Positions 22,923-32,317 of a stretch of 37,196 nucleotides of DNA are shown piece by piece (positions within the stretch are counted from its first letter, which is position 1; every line of letters begins with the position of its first letter). Both the position numbers and the translations under genes were made by a program. Source of the stretch: Lachnospiraceae bacterium. Its GTDB lineage: Bacteria; Bacillota; Clostridia; Lachnospirales; Lachnospiraceae. The stretch spans positions 1 through 37,196 of the forward strand of contig JAAUZX010000023.1 in NCBI GenBank assembly GCA_014804365.1. Reading direction: 5' to 3'. The notes beneath the pieces were generated by a model. That model had not been told where the DNA came from. It worked only from the letters and a program-made list of their open reading frames with translations, and did not search any database.

Positions 22923-24293
22923 ATGATGGATACGGACTACAAGATTAAAGTGGATCACGTCTCGAAATGTTTCAGGATGTACAACACGCCGATGGATAAG
23001 ATGAAAGAAGCGTTTAGTCTGTCCGGGAAATGCAGACATACGGATTTCTATGCAATAACCGACTTGAGTTTTTCCGTCAGGACAGGGGAAATCTTAGGCA
23101 TTATGGGCAGGAACGGTTCCGGCAAATCCACATTGCTGAAACTGATCACGGGAATCTATGAGCCGAGTGGCGGAGAAATTGTCGTAAGCGGAAAGATTTC
23201 TTCCTTATTGGAGCTGGGCATCGGTTTCAACATGGAATATACCGGAATTGATAATATTTATTTCTACGGGACGCTCATGGGTTTTTCTAAAAAACAGATG
23301 GATGAGAAGATACAGGACATTATTGATTTTGCTGAAATAGGGGATTACATATACCAATCAGTAAAGACGTATTCCAGCGGAATGTTTGCCCGGCTGGCAT
23401 TTTCGTGTGCCGTTAATGTGGAGCCGGATATTCTGATTGTAGACGAGATCCTCAGTGTAGGGGATATGAGATTTCAGGCAAAGTGCTTCAATAAATTTAA
23501 AGAGTTTAAGGAAAAAGGGGTCACGATTCTTTATGTAGGACATGATGTCGGCATGATGAGAACCTTCTGTGATGCTGCTATGTGGATGGATAAGGGAAGA
23601 ATGGTTGATATCGGTGATCCCACATTTATCAGTGCAAAGTATACGGAGTTTATGTATTTGGATGATATATCGGATTTTTCAGACTATAAGAAACTGGAGA
23701 AAAAGAGTGACGATTTTTCAATGGGCAGCAAATCTGTTGAAGAAATTCCTGAAAGTAAGGAAGAGCATTCTGATCTTGGCCTGAGTTTGGAAAAGTATAA
23801 GTGTGAGCATTCGATTTTTGATGACTGTATTGCACATTGGGGAACGGATGTAGGATTGGTGGAAGAAGTAAGATTATTAAATACGGCAGGCGAATGTGTC
23901 AATCATTTTGAAACAGATGAGAGCATGGTAATAGAAGTTAAATTCAGAATGCCGCCCTCAATCAATCCGGATTTTTTTTCGGTGGCTATATCTATTAAGA
24001 ATGTGGAAGGGACGGATTTAATCGTAAAGACAACATATGATGAAGGCATACATTTTCAAAAAGATATCACCTCTATAAAAGTAAAATTCAAATTATCCGC
24101 CATGTTGGCAAAAGGTGAATATTATTTGGTGACAGCTTTGGAAAACAGAGAAAATCAGGCAACTATATATTATGAATATATCGAAGGAGTGAAATATTTC
24201 AAGGTATTCACAAATAAGAGAATTTTTGGACTGTTTGATCCTCCGGCACAAATTACGATTAGGGAGATTGGCAATGAAAAAAAATGCAGTTAA
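22923..24293 (+). CDS. Polysaccharide ABC exporter ATPase with Wzt-type C-terminal domain
   Basis: The 456-residue protein has a nucleotide-binding domain (1-245): Walker A GIMGRNGSGKSTLLKLITGI, signature YSSGMFARLAFSCAVN, and Walker B ILIVDEILSVGDMRFQ. An acidic linker (about 250-295) joins a beta-sandwich-like C-terminal region (about 300-450: VGLVEEVRLLNTAGECVNHF, then VIEVKFRMPP). This layout matches Wzt of E. coli O8/O9a, whose extra domain recognises the modified end of the glycan before export. TagH-type ATPases lack this domain. A four-codon ORF with the better ribosome-binding site (ATG 22912) ends on the start codon. The gene overlaps the methyltransferase fusion by 20 bp. Confidence 0.9.
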   Translation: MMDTDYKIKVDHVSKCFRMYNTPMDKMKEAFSLSGKCRHTDFYAITDLSFSVRTGEILGIMGRNGSGKSTLLKLITGIYEPSGGEIVVSGKISSLLELGIGFNMEYTGIDNIYFYGTLMGFSKKQMDEKIQDIIDFAEIGDYIYQSVKTYSSGMFARLAFSCAVNVEPDILIVDEILSVGDMRFQAKCFNKFKEFKEKGVTILYVGHDVGMMRTFCDAAMWMDKGRMVDIGDPTFISAKYTEFMYLDDISDFSDYKKLEKKSDDFSMGSKSVEEIPESKEEHSDLGLSLEKYKCEHSIFDDCIAHWGTDVGLVEEVRLLNTAGECVNHFETDESMVIEVKFRMPPSINPDFFSVAISIKNVEGTDLIVKTTYDEGIHFQKDITSIKVKFKLSAMLAKGEYYLVTALENRENQATIYYEYIEGVKYFKVFTNKRIFGLFDPPAQITIREIGNEKKCS

Positions 24294-27200
24294 TAGTCTG
24301 GAATATTGGAATTCACGATTTGAAACAAGTGACTGGGAAGATTCAAGAGGGAGGGAACAGTCAGAATACTTTGCAAAGACTGCTATGGGAATGATTCCTG
24401 AGTGGCTTATCAGAGATGCAGCAAAACATGAGTACAGCTTGTGTGATCTTGGATGTGCGGAAGGTGATGCGATTCCCTTTTTAAAGGAGCGATTTCCGAC
24501 TTCAGAAATAGTCGGTGCGGATTTTGCCGAAAAAGCAATTGAAAAGGCGCGCAATAAATATGAATTTGCCGAATTTATGACAGTAGATATATTTCAAAAT
24601 GAAAACAACATTACATATGATATTATTTTCTGTTCAAATGTGATAGAGCATTTTCCGGTTTTTAGAGAAACGCTAAAAAGAATATGCAGTTTTTCAAAGT
24701 TGTATACAATAATCATGTGTCCGCTTAGGGAGAGCTTTGAGGTGCCTGAGCATGAAGTCATTATCAATACAGATATGATTCCGTGTATTATTGAAAATAA
24801 TTATCTGATCTATGCTCATTCTGTCAAAGGAGATATAAATTATTATGGCGGTGAGCAGCTTCTGCTGATTTATTCAAAAAAACCGGAAGATCAAAAAATT
24901 GTTAATTTATCAAATCTGGCTGATCAGATGCGATCCGTGGCACTTAATGATACGGAAAAGTCATGGAAAATAATGAATGACGAGCTGTATCTGGAAAGAG
25001 AAAATACAAAGGTTTTATCTAGGAAATTAAATGACTCTGGCGAACAGCTCCATAGATTGGAATGCGAGTTGAATCATAAAGAAAATGCTTTACAAATCGA
25101 AATCGAAAGAAGAAGTGCGGTTGAGAGTAATTTATTGGCTGAGAAAGACAGGCAGAATATTCAACAGGAAATGTTAGATCTTATAAGCAAACTCGAAAAT
25201 AAAATCTATGAGTGCAAAGACGATGCGGACAAGTATAGATGGAATGAAGAACTCGAGCAATTAGAGCAGAGGAAACATAAATTAGAACAGGATATATGCA
25301 GGTTAGATAAAAGCTATTTGTTGGATCAGACGCATACGATTACGGAACGATTAATGGATACAAAGGCATATTTGATTGCATTGGGTTTACGGCGTTTTGA
25401 TAATCAAATGATGAAAGGCACATTTGCAGAAAAAAAAGATTTTATAAAGTATGTGATAAATAAAATATTTCATACTCATTTCAGCTGCAAAGGCATAAGG
25501 GACTATGATCCACTATTGCTTGCCGACCGGTATATACAAGAACTGCAGGCTTTAAAGAGAACCGTAACATCAGAAGAAAGTACCGTGAATGCGGGAGTGT
25601 CTCCCTGCGTAAAAGATACTTGTCAAATATTTATATTTGCCGGAGTTCCGTTCTATGACGTCGGGGGAGGACAGAGATGTTCCCAGCTTGCGAAAACATT
25701 TGATAAGATGGGGTATGAAGTACACTATATCTATGCATATGAATCCAGTGAGAGCAAGAAATATAATCTGTTTAATCCGGCGGTTACGCATCTATATCTT
25801 CATAGCATAAGTGAAGAGTGGCTAATGAAGAAATTAGGCGGGAATGTTCTCTTTATTTTTGAAGCTCCGTATAAGGGCTTTGTTCCCTATTTGAAACTTG
25901 GAAAAAGGTGTGGGATAACAACTGTCTACGAGCATATTGATAACTGGGAAACAAGCATTGGCAGCCTTTTATACGACAAAGACTCATTTCAAACATTTAT
26001 CGGGGAAAGCGACTGTCTGATTGCTACAAGTATAGAATTAGTGAAACAGCTGCATCAGTATACGGACAAAAAGGTGGAATATCTGCCTAATGCCGTAGAC
26101 ATAACAGTATTTGAACCCGCGTATGTAACAGAAAAGCCGGAGGATTTAGTAAAAGGAAAAGATAAAACGTTGCTTTATTTCGGCTCTCTCTGGGGTGAGT
26201 GGTTTGATTGGAATTTATTGGTAAAAGTTGCGGAGGGGTGTGCGGATTGCTCATTTAATATCATAGGTGACTTTACGACGATTGCAGAACGGATGAATCA
26301 GTTTCCGGACAATATGCATTTTCTGGGATTAAAAAAGCAGGTGGAATTGCCGGCATATTTGAAAGAGGCAGACTTGGCAATTCTGCCGTTTAAGAACTGT
26401 GAGATCGGTAAATATGTGTCGCCGCTAAAAATTTTTGAGTATATTGCCATGGGGAAATATGTGTTATCTGAACCATTGCCCGATGTTATAGGATATCCCA
26501 ACACATTTTGTTCGGACAATGCAGATGAATGGATCAGAGTGATTCATGGTGAAGTGAAGATTGAAAACTATTCTGAATTTATTTCCATGAATCACTGGTA
26601 TGAAAGATGCAACAGAATTTTATATTTAACTGATAAGTACTATTTAAACTCTGATAAGTACATAGGCAGAATATCGGTGATCGTGCTGAATCATAACAAT
26701 GATCGGGTCATTCACAAATGCGTTAATTCATTGCTGTTACATAATACCAGATACCAATATGAGGTTATTGTTGTAGATAATAACAGTGAAGACAATTCTG
26801 TAGAGAAGCTTAGATGTAATTTTAGTAATAAGATAAAAATAATACAAAACAGTAAAAACGGATGCTCATCGGGAAGAAATCTGGGCGTTGAAAATGCGCT
26901 TGGGGATATTATAGTTTTTTTGGACAGTGACCAGTGGGTCATTTCTGATACATGGCTGGATGCGGGTCTGTACATTTTAGAACACAGGGGAAGTGTAGGC
27001 GCAGTATCATGGGGAGCGGGATGGTTTGTCAACAGCGACTGTACGGGCCCGATCGTTGATTATTTTGAAAACAGAGCGATCACACCTGAGAAATTATATA
27101 GGGATGATTTGTCGTATTTAGCAACAAGTGGATTCATAATCTCCAAACAATTATTTAACCAGATAGGGGGATTCGATGAAGCATATGATCCAACATGCTT

Positions 27201-27390
27201 TGAAGACACAGATTTATCTATGGCGGTGAATCATGCAGGATACCAGACGGTATATTGTCCGTATTTGAATATTATGCATTTACCCCATCAAACGACCAAT
27301 TCAGGTTCAAAGGGACATAAGGAGCTGTTAGAGCGCAATGGAAAATACTTTATTGCCAAATGGAAAGAAAAAGGAACACAGAATGTGTAA
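24274..27390 (+). CDS. Methyltransferase, coiled coil and two glycosyltransferases in one chain (GT4 + GT2)
   Basis: The 1038-residue protein has three catalytic parts. Residues 1-200 form a SAM methyltransferase (motif I LCDLGCAEGDAIPF near 56, then FCSNVIEHFPVFRETLKRIC). Residues about 225-352 are a charged coiled coil. Residues about 449-785 are a GT-B enzyme (IFAGVPFYDVGGGQRCSQLA, then YLKEADLAILPFKNC and SPLKIFEYIAMGKYVL). Residues about 799-1030 are a GT-A family 2 enzyme (ISVIVLNHNNDRVIHKCVNS, with metal site FLDSDQW). AGGGAG precedes ATG 24274; the upstream extension overlaps the ABC gene. Methyltransferase plus coiled coil beside a Wzt-like ATPase recalls WbdD, which caps glycan chains and sets their length. 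It is more AT-rich than the flanking housekeeping genes. Confidence 0.88.
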   Translation: MKKNAVNSLEYWNSRFETSDWEDSRGREQSEYFAKTAMGMIPEWLIRDAAKHEYSLCDLGCAEGDAIPFLKERFPTSEIVGADFAEKAIEKARNKYEFAEFMTVDIFQNENNITYDIIFCSNVIEHFPVFRETLKRICSFSKLYTIIMCPLRESFEVPEHEVIINTDMIPCIIENNYLIYAHSVKGDINYYGGEQLLLIYSKKPEDQKIVNLSNLADQMRSVALNDTEKSWKIMNDELYLERENTKVLSRKLNDSGEQLHRLECELNHKENALQIEIERRSAVESNLLAEKDRQNIQQEMLDLISKLENKIYECKDDADKYRWNEELEQLEQRKHKLEQDICRLDKSYLLDQTHTITERLMDTKAYLIALGLRRFDNQMMKGTFAEKKDFIKYVINKIFHTHFSCKGIRDYDPLLLADRYIQELQALKRTVTSEESTVNAGVSPCVKDTCQIFIFAGVPFYDVGGGQRCSQLAKTFDKMGYEVHYIYAYESSESKKYNLFNPAVTHLYLHSISEEWLMKKLGGNVLFIFEAPYKGFVPYLKLGKRCGITTVYEHIDNWETSIGSLLYDKDSFQTFIGESDCLIATSIELVKQLHQYTDKKVEYLPNAVDITVFEPAYVTEKPEDLVKGKDKTLLYFGSLWGEWFDWNLLVKVAEGCADCSFNIIGDFTTIAERMNQFPDNMHFLGLKKQVELPAYLKEADLAILPFKNCEIGKYVSPLKIFEYIAMGKYVLSEPLPDVIGYPNTFCSDNADEWIRVIHGEVKIENYSEFISMNHWYERCNRILYLTDKYYLNSDKYIGRISVIVLNHNNDRVIHKCVNSLLLHNTRYQYEVIVVDNNSEDNSVEKLRCNFSNKIKIIQNSKNGCSSGRNLGVENALGDIIVFLDSDQWVISDTWLDAGLYILEHRGSVGAVSWGAGWFVNSDCTGPIVDYFENRAITPEKLYRDDLSYLATSGFIISKQLFNQIGGFDEAYDPTCFEDTDLSMAVNHAGYQTVYCPYLNIMHLPHQTTNSGSKGHKELLERNGKYFIAKWKEKGTQNV

Positions 27391-29161
27391 AAAGTATTTC
27401 GGATACATATGGATGTTCATTTTAGTTACGATAGAGTTTTTGCAGGCTGAATTTAGCTGTGGGATGAAAAATAATATTGTCTCAATGGAGTTTAAATATA
27501 TATGCATTAATTGGATCGTAATATGCTTTTTTAATATGCTTATTCTATTGGCAGTAGAGAGGGTATGGCTGACTACGCTCATTTCAGAACTGTTTTGCGT
27601 GACAGTCAGCGTGGTCAATTATTATGTTATTCTGTATCATGGAATGCCTTTATCTGTCAGTGAATTGAAGAATCTAAAAACAGCACTGTATGTTGCGGTA
27701 TCTTATTCGTATCATATCGACGGTATTGTACTAAGTATTTTGGCCGGTTTTCTTATTAGTCTCTGTATATCGATTTTACTAAAAAAAGAACAGATTATAA
27801 TAAAAAGAAAGATCAGTGCGGGCGGTTTGGTAATCGGGCTTGGAGTTATATACATTAGCTTTTTCAGTCCGAATTCAGTGAAACCTAAAGTGACTATAGG
27901 CTGGTCATGGAAAGAGGCTTGCAGAGAATATGGATATATTTCGTATTTAGTCGAGGATGTCTATGGAAAGAAAACAGGAGTGATAAAACCGGAGCATTAC
28001 AGCTTGGAGACGGTAGAAGAAAAATGTAGCGAATACAAAGAGCGTCAGTCAAGCCAGTGTAATGAGTTGCCGGATGTTATTTTAATTCTGAATGAGACTT
28101 TTTATGATCTGCACCAAGTTGTAAATTTCCAGACAGATCAGGATTACCTGACCAATATTAAATGTATTGAGGATATGGCGTGTGGATATGCGGTTTCTCC
28201 TGCATTGATGGGAGGTACAAATGGGGCAGAATATGAGGTCCTTACGAGCAATTCCCTATATTTAATTAAACAGGGAGCTCCATTTAACAGTTTAGAGTTG
28301 GAGAATTCAAGCAGTTTGGCGGGATATTTAAGATCATTGGGATATAGTACGCTTGGCACTCATTCCGAAACAGGAACAAACTATAACCGGATATACGGAT
28401 ATAACGCATTAGGATTTGAGGAAGTAAAATTTCAGGAAGATTATGAGAACTGCTGGTCCTATGACGGCAGAATGTATAAAAGCGATTATAGCGTATATGA
28501 AAATATTAAGAAGTGGTATACGGAGATGGGAGATCGCCCTCGGTTTGTGTATTGTTTGACGATTCAAAATCATGGCGGCTGGGACATGGGTTCGGAAGAG
28601 TTTGATACAATTCATGTGACAGAAGGTGATGTTGGAGAAACAGATATTGTTAATGAGTATTTAACGAGCATATCTCATTCTGACGAGGCATTCAGTGATT
28701 TCATAGAATATTTCAAAACAATTACGGACAGAAAAGTAGTTGTTTGTATGTTGGGAGACCATGCACCAAGCTTTGCTGCAACAATAGCAACCCCGGAGTA
28801 TTCAGAGGCTGAAAGAAACATGTTGTTAGGTGCGACACCTTTATATATCTGGTCAAATTATGAATTGGAGAATATGGATTTAGGTTATATGAGTATGCAT
28901 TATGTCGCGCCTACTTTGTTGGACGCGGCAGGTATTCCGATGTCTCCGTATTATATGTATTTGATGGATACAAAACGGGAGGTTCCAATAATTGCCTCTT
29001 GGGGCAAATATTATGACAAAGATTATGAATGCTATGATATTGGCGGAGGAAAATATTCGCAAGTCGTAGATGATTATTTCTGCGTAGAATACAATAATAT
29101 AAAAGGAGAACATGAAAGAGTAACAGAATTTTACAAATTGGATTATTTGGCGACTGAATGA
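27383..29161 (+). CDS. LtaS-like membrane phosphotransferase (sulfatase fold)
   Basis: The 592-residue protein has five N-terminal spans (about residues 4-24, 40-59, 62-85, 109-131 and 142-159) and a large extracellular alkaline-phosphatase-type domain. That domain has ILILNETFYDL (nucleophilic Thr near 238), THSETGTNYNR, YCLTIQNHGGWD and VVCMLGDHAPSF (metal ligands). The family moves glycerol- or other phospho-groups from lipids onto polymers. In this cluster it probably decorates or extends the exported glycan rather than making standard lipoteichoic acid, but the donor is unknown. ATG 27383 has AAGGA at 7 nt and overlaps the preceding stop by 8 bp, so it is translationally coupled. Confidence 0.9.
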   Translation: MCKKYFGYIWMFILVTIEFLQAEFSCGMKNNIVSMEFKYICINWIVICFFNMLILLAVERVWLTTLISELFCVTVSVVNYYVILYHGMPLSVSELKNLKTALYVAVSYSYHIDGIVLSILAGFLISLCISILLKKEQIIIKRKISAGGLVIGLGVIYISFFSPNSVKPKVTIGWSWKEACREYGYISYLVEDVYGKKTGVIKPEHYSLETVEEKCSEYKERQSSQCNELPDVILILNETFYDLHQVVNFQTDQDYLTNIKCIEDMACGYAVSPALMGGTNGAEYEVLTSNSLYLIKQGAPFNSLELENSSSLAGYLRSLGYSTLGTHSETGTNYNRIYGYNALGFEEVKFQEDYENCWSYDGRMYKSDYSVYENIKKWYTEMGDRPRFVYCLTIQNHGGWDMGSEEFDTIHVTEGDVGETDIVNEYLTSISHSDEAFSDFIEYFKTITDRKVVVCMLGDHAPSFAATIATPEYSEAERNMLLGATPLYIWSNYELENMDLGYMSMHYVAPTLLDAAGIPMSPYYMYLMDTKREVPIIASWGKYYDKDYECYDIGGGKYSQVVDDYFCVEYNNIKGEHERVTEFYKLDYLATE

Positions 29162-29164
29162 TAA

Positions 29165-29275
29165 AAAAATCCACCGGAGAGCAATAAGCATCACATGTTC
29201 AAAGCCTTCCGTGAATCTGTTCATGTAAAAGAGGTAATGGCATTGTTGCGAACTGCGCCATATGGTATTAGGTAG
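29165..29275 (+). pseudogene. Short ORF remnant after the glycopolymer cluster
   Basis: A frame open from 29165 to TAG 29273-29275 encodes a protein-like stretch that includes MFKAFRESVHVKEVMALLRT and ends APYGIR. The closing motif resembles part of large P-loop ATPases seen near defence loci, but this is a weak impression. There is no start signal and it is truncated at both ends. It is probably gene debris. Confidence 0.3.
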
Positions 29276-29310
29276 TTCATACTCAAATAGATGTAATAGA
29301 AAATAATTGA

Positions 29311-29505
29311 CAAACAACAGGAAATACTCATTATGTGCTGGAAACGGTCTACCCTGTCAGTGATGAGTGCATTTATGATCGGATCATGGAGAGATGCGTT
29401 CCAGTTGCTTTTTCAAGGAAGAATTACCAGCAGGCAAAAGTAGGGCAAATTTTCAGGCATTTTAAAAGAATGAAACAGCAGATTTTCAAAGTGAAAACAT
29501 TGTGA
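29311..29505 (+). pseudogene. Unrecognised 64-codon gene fragment
   Basis: The frame is open for 64 codons to a TGA at 29503-29505 with protein-like content (THYVLETVYPVSDECIYDRI, then ending RHFKRMKQQIFKVKTL). There is no ATG near its beginning and a stop lies directly upstream, so it looks like the C-terminal end of a lost gene. The basic tail is typical of a true C terminus. The family is unknown. Together with the remnant before it, it fills most of the 416-bp gap between the LtaS-like gene and the nuclease. Confidence 0.35.
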
Positions 29506-29577
29506 AATGTTGCACGATTCTTGAATATGCAATGAAAAAATGGTATGATAAAACCACAAAAGAGAAGGGATTAATAC

Positions 29578-30507
29578 ATGGCAAATATATATGATGGGGC
29601 GTTCCGGACAATCTTAAATGACTGCCGGAAACTGATTATCCCTGTAATCAATGAGATTTTCGGGGAAACATATACAGGAGAAGAAGAAATACAGTTTTTT
29701 CCCAATGAGCATTTTATCTACCAGCAGGATGAAGCGGACAAAGAACGTATTACGGATACAAATTTTACAGTTTTTGGAAAGATACCAAAGAAATACCATA
29801 TCGAATGTGAAAGCAGCTTGCCGGATGGGAAAATTGCCATAAGACTTTTTGAGTATGATGCACAGATAGCGCTTGATGAGGGCGAAGTTACGGAGGAAAC
29901 ACTGACAGTGACATTCCCCAATACGGCGGTGCTGTATCTTCGGATCTACAAAAAGACACCGGATAGAATGAAATATGTTATCATCACCCCGGGCGGAACG
30001 GTGCAGTATGATGTGCCGATTATGAAAGTACAGAAGTATTCACTTGATGATATTTTTGAAAAACGTCTGCTGATGCTGATACCGTTTTACATTTTCTCAC
30101 ATGAAAAAAGCTTTCCGGAGTATAATAGTAATGAGCAGAAACTGGCGGAATTAAAGGTAGAGTATCAGGAAATTTTAGAAAGGCTTGACGAACTGGAACA
30201 GCAGGGAGTGATCGGGGCGTTTGATAAGCGGACAATCATAGAGCTTTCCGGCGATGTGATTAAAGAGATTGCACAGAAATATGAGAATGTGCAGAAAGGT
30301 GTAGGTGATATTATGGGTGGAGCATTGATTGAAACAGAAGCAAGAACCATTTTAAATCAGGGAAAAATACAAGGAATTAATGAAACAAAACAGCTGACAG
30401 CACTTAGGATGCTAAAAATGGGAAAGCTGACAATCGAGGAAATTGCGGAATGTTCTGAACTCAGCGTGGCAGAGGTAGAACAGCTCGCAGGACTCCAAAC
30501 GGTGTAA
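29578..30507 (+). CDS. Rpn/PD-(D/E)XK nuclease family protein (transposase-like)
   Basis: The 309-residue protein resembles the recombination-promoting nuclease (Rpn/YhgA-like) group, often labelled PD-(D/E)XK transposase. The nuclease part is residues 1-150, with ITDTNFTVFG then KYHIECESSLPDGKIAIRLF as the likely Asp and Glu-x-Glu metal ligands. The C terminus has the typical GKIQGINETKQLTALRMLKM followed by a short HTH-like IEEIAECSELSVAEVEQL. Such genes occur in many variable copies in gut Lachnospiraceae. GAAGGG precedes the ATG. It sits beside gene debris, which fits a locus open to rearrangement, and it has its own terminator. Confidence 0.82.
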   Translation: MANIYDGAFRTILNDCRKLIIPVINEIFGETYTGEEEIQFFPNEHFIYQQDEADKERITDTNFTVFGKIPKKYHIECESSLPDGKIAIRLFEYDAQIALDEGEVTEETLTVTFPNTAVLYLRIYKKTPDRMKYVIITPGGTVQYDVPIMKVQKYSLDDIFEKRLLMLIPFYIFSHEKSFPEYNSNEQKLAELKVEYQEILERLDELEQQGVIGAFDKRTIIELSGDVIKEIAQKYENVQKGVGDIMGGALIETEARTILNQGKIQGINETKQLTALRMLKMGKLTIEEIAECSELSVAEVEQLAGLQTV

Positions 30508-30545
30508 AATGGCAATGAAGAAAATTTAATATTGTAGTTATATAG

Positions 30546-30587
30546 CAGAGAAATAACTGATGATTCAGATTTGTTTCTCTGTTTTTT
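30546..30587 (+). terminator. Terminator after the Rpn-type gene
   Basis: CAGAGAAA (30546-30553) pairs with TTTCTCTG (30574-30581), with an inner CTGA/TCAG pairing in the loop. Six T residues follow. It lies 39 nt after the stop. Confidence 0.85.
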
Positions 30588-30686
30588 GTGTCATTTTGAC
30601 AGTAGCTCGTGGATATGTCAGCGTCAATAAATTTGTATCCTTGTACAGTGTCAGGGCAATTACAGAAAAAAGAAAGGGTTAAGATT

Positions 30687-30797
30687 ATGGATAATGTATC
30701 CTTTGCGAAATTATTGACGCCCTTGCTTCAATTCTTTACAAGAAAGCGGAAAAAAGATATACTGAAAGAGCAGTGCAAAAGTTACTACTGTTCATGA
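30687..30797 (+). CDS. Possible 36-residue basic peptide
   Basis: ATG 30687 lies 8 nt after AAAGGG and opens a peptide starting MDNVSFAKLLTPLLQFFTRK, with a basic middle and the ending CKSYYCS. It stops 18 bp before the HtrA-like gene on the same strand, so it could be co-translated with it. A longer in-frame start (30609) lacks a ribosome-binding site. No family was recognised. Confidence 0.4.
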   Translation: MDNVSFAKLLTPLLQFFTRKRKKDILKEQCKSYYCS

Positions 30798-30815
30798 GTA
30801 AGAGGAATCAGGTCG

Positions 30816-32177
30816 ATGGAAGAGCAGGATAAAGAACAAAGCGGCATAGAGCAGGGTACGGTCAAGGAACAGGCAGAATATACGCCGCCTGTGCAGCCGG
30901 ATTTTCTGCGTGAAACGATAAAACAAAAGCCGGTCAACAAGAAGAAGCTAATAAGAAGAACCGTGATCACGGTAGTGATGGCAGTTGTTTTCGGTCTGGT
31001 GGCATGTGTGACGTTCCTGGTACTTGAGCCTGTTATCAGCAATCGTCTGTACCCGGAAGAGGAAGCAAAGGAAGTGCAGTTTCCGGAAGAGACGGTGACG
31101 GAAGAGATGAGGCCTGAGGATATGCTGGTGGAGGAAGAGAAAGAACCCGAGGTGGAGATCGTGCAGGCGGAGCTGGAAGATGAGCAGATCGAAAAACTAC
31201 TGTCACAGGTACAGTTTGGAATGGAAGATTATCAGGCGCTTTACGGGGAGCTGGCGGAGCTGGCACAGACGGCAGGACGGTCCATTGTGACCGTAACCGG
31301 GGTCGTGTCGGACGTTGACTGGTTCAATGATATTTATGAAAACGAGGCTTCTGCTTCGGGAATTATTGTAGCGAATAACGGTAAATCTATTTTGATCTTA
31401 GTCAGCGGCGGAACGCTGAATAATGTGGATAGTATTATCGTGACATTCTGCGATCAGGCGAAAGTCAATGCGGAACTTGTGCAGAAAGATGTCACGACGG
31501 GACTGGCAGTCCTCTCGGTGCCGCTTATGAGCATAGAGGAAGAGACGATGGATGTCATAGACATTGCGAATCTGGGCAGTTCCAATAACAGCAATCTTCT
31601 TGGTATGCCCGTCATGGCGCTGGGCAGTCCGATGGGGACAAGCGGGTCGGTCTGTTACGGTGTAGTGACTTCTGCGGGAACAGTGTTAGATCAACCCGAT
31701 TCCGCATATAAGACGATTACAACGGATATATATGCCAGCCGTAATGCGACGGGGGTGCTCGTCAATCTGAAAGGGATGGTCATCGGTATTATTGACAATG
31801 TCAACACAAGCAATGATATGGGAAATCTGTTGACTGCATACGGAATATCCGAGTTGAAGAGAACGATCGAGAAGATGTCCAATGATAAGGAAAGAGCTTA
31901 TCTTGGCATCCGTGGCGCTGATGTGCCGAAAGAGGCAAGCGAGGAACTGAATATCCCGCAGGGCGCGTATATTAAAGGGATCGAAATGGATTCTCCCGCA
32001 ATGGCAGCAGGGATTCAGAGCGGTGACGTGGTGGTGCAGATCAATGAGACACCGGTAAACACTTATAACGACCTGCTTACGGTTCTGTATAATGCCAATC
32101 CGGAGGATACGCTGACTTTCATGCTGATGCGGCAGGGACGAGAGATGAACGCAACAGTAACATTGGGAACGAGATAG
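30816..32177 (+). CDS. HtrA-like PDZ protein lacking the catalytic triad
   Basis: The 453-residue protein has a cytoplasmic acidic N terminus, one span (about 47-72), an extracellular acidic stretch rich in Glu, a trypsin-like HtrA domain (about 150-350) and a C-terminal PDZ domain (AYLGIRGADVP, then SPAMAAGIQSGDVVVQINET). The fold is clear (VMALGSPMGTSGSVCYGVVT), but all three catalytic positions are changed. Where HtrA has NHV, this has LVSGG. TDLAVL is TTGLAVL. GNSGG is RNATG, Ser to Ala. It is thus a pseudoprotease, perhaps a sensor or scaffold of envelope proteins. It is followed by yhaM 140 bp later. Confidence 0.88.
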   Translation: MEEQDKEQSGIEQGTVKEQAEYTPPVQPDFLRETIKQKPVNKKKLIRRTVITVVMAVVFGLVACVTFLVLEPVISNRLYPEEEAKEVQFPEETVTEEMRPEDMLVEEEKEPEVEIVQAELEDEQIEKLLSQVQFGMEDYQALYGELAELAQTAGRSIVTVTGVVSDVDWFNDIYENEASASGIIVANNGKSILILVSGGTLNNVDSIIVTFCDQAKVNAELVQKDVTTGLAVLSVPLMSIEEETMDVIDIANLGSSNNSNLLGMPVMALGSPMGTSGSVCYGVVTSAGTVLDQPDSAYKTITTDIYASRNATGVLVNLKGMVIGIIDNVNTSNDMGNLLTAYGISELKRTIEKMSNDKERAYLGIRGADVPKEASEELNIPQGAYIKGIEMDSPAMAAGIQSGDVVVQINETPVNTYNDLLTVLYNANPEDTLTFMLMRQGREMNATVTLGTR

Positions 32178-32317
32178 GCTGTACAGTTATGCCGGGGTGT
32201 GCTTATGCCATCGGCAATCGGAGACTCCGCATAGGTTGTGTCTGCGCGCATTTGACACAAGCCTGTATTATGAGGCGCTTCGATAGAATAAAAATTATGC
32301 GTAGAAATGAGGATAGG

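Noticed and set aside
32189..32317. N-terminal extension of YhaM
   Set aside because: Arg/Cys-rich and absent from the family; the GAGG site supports ATG 32318.
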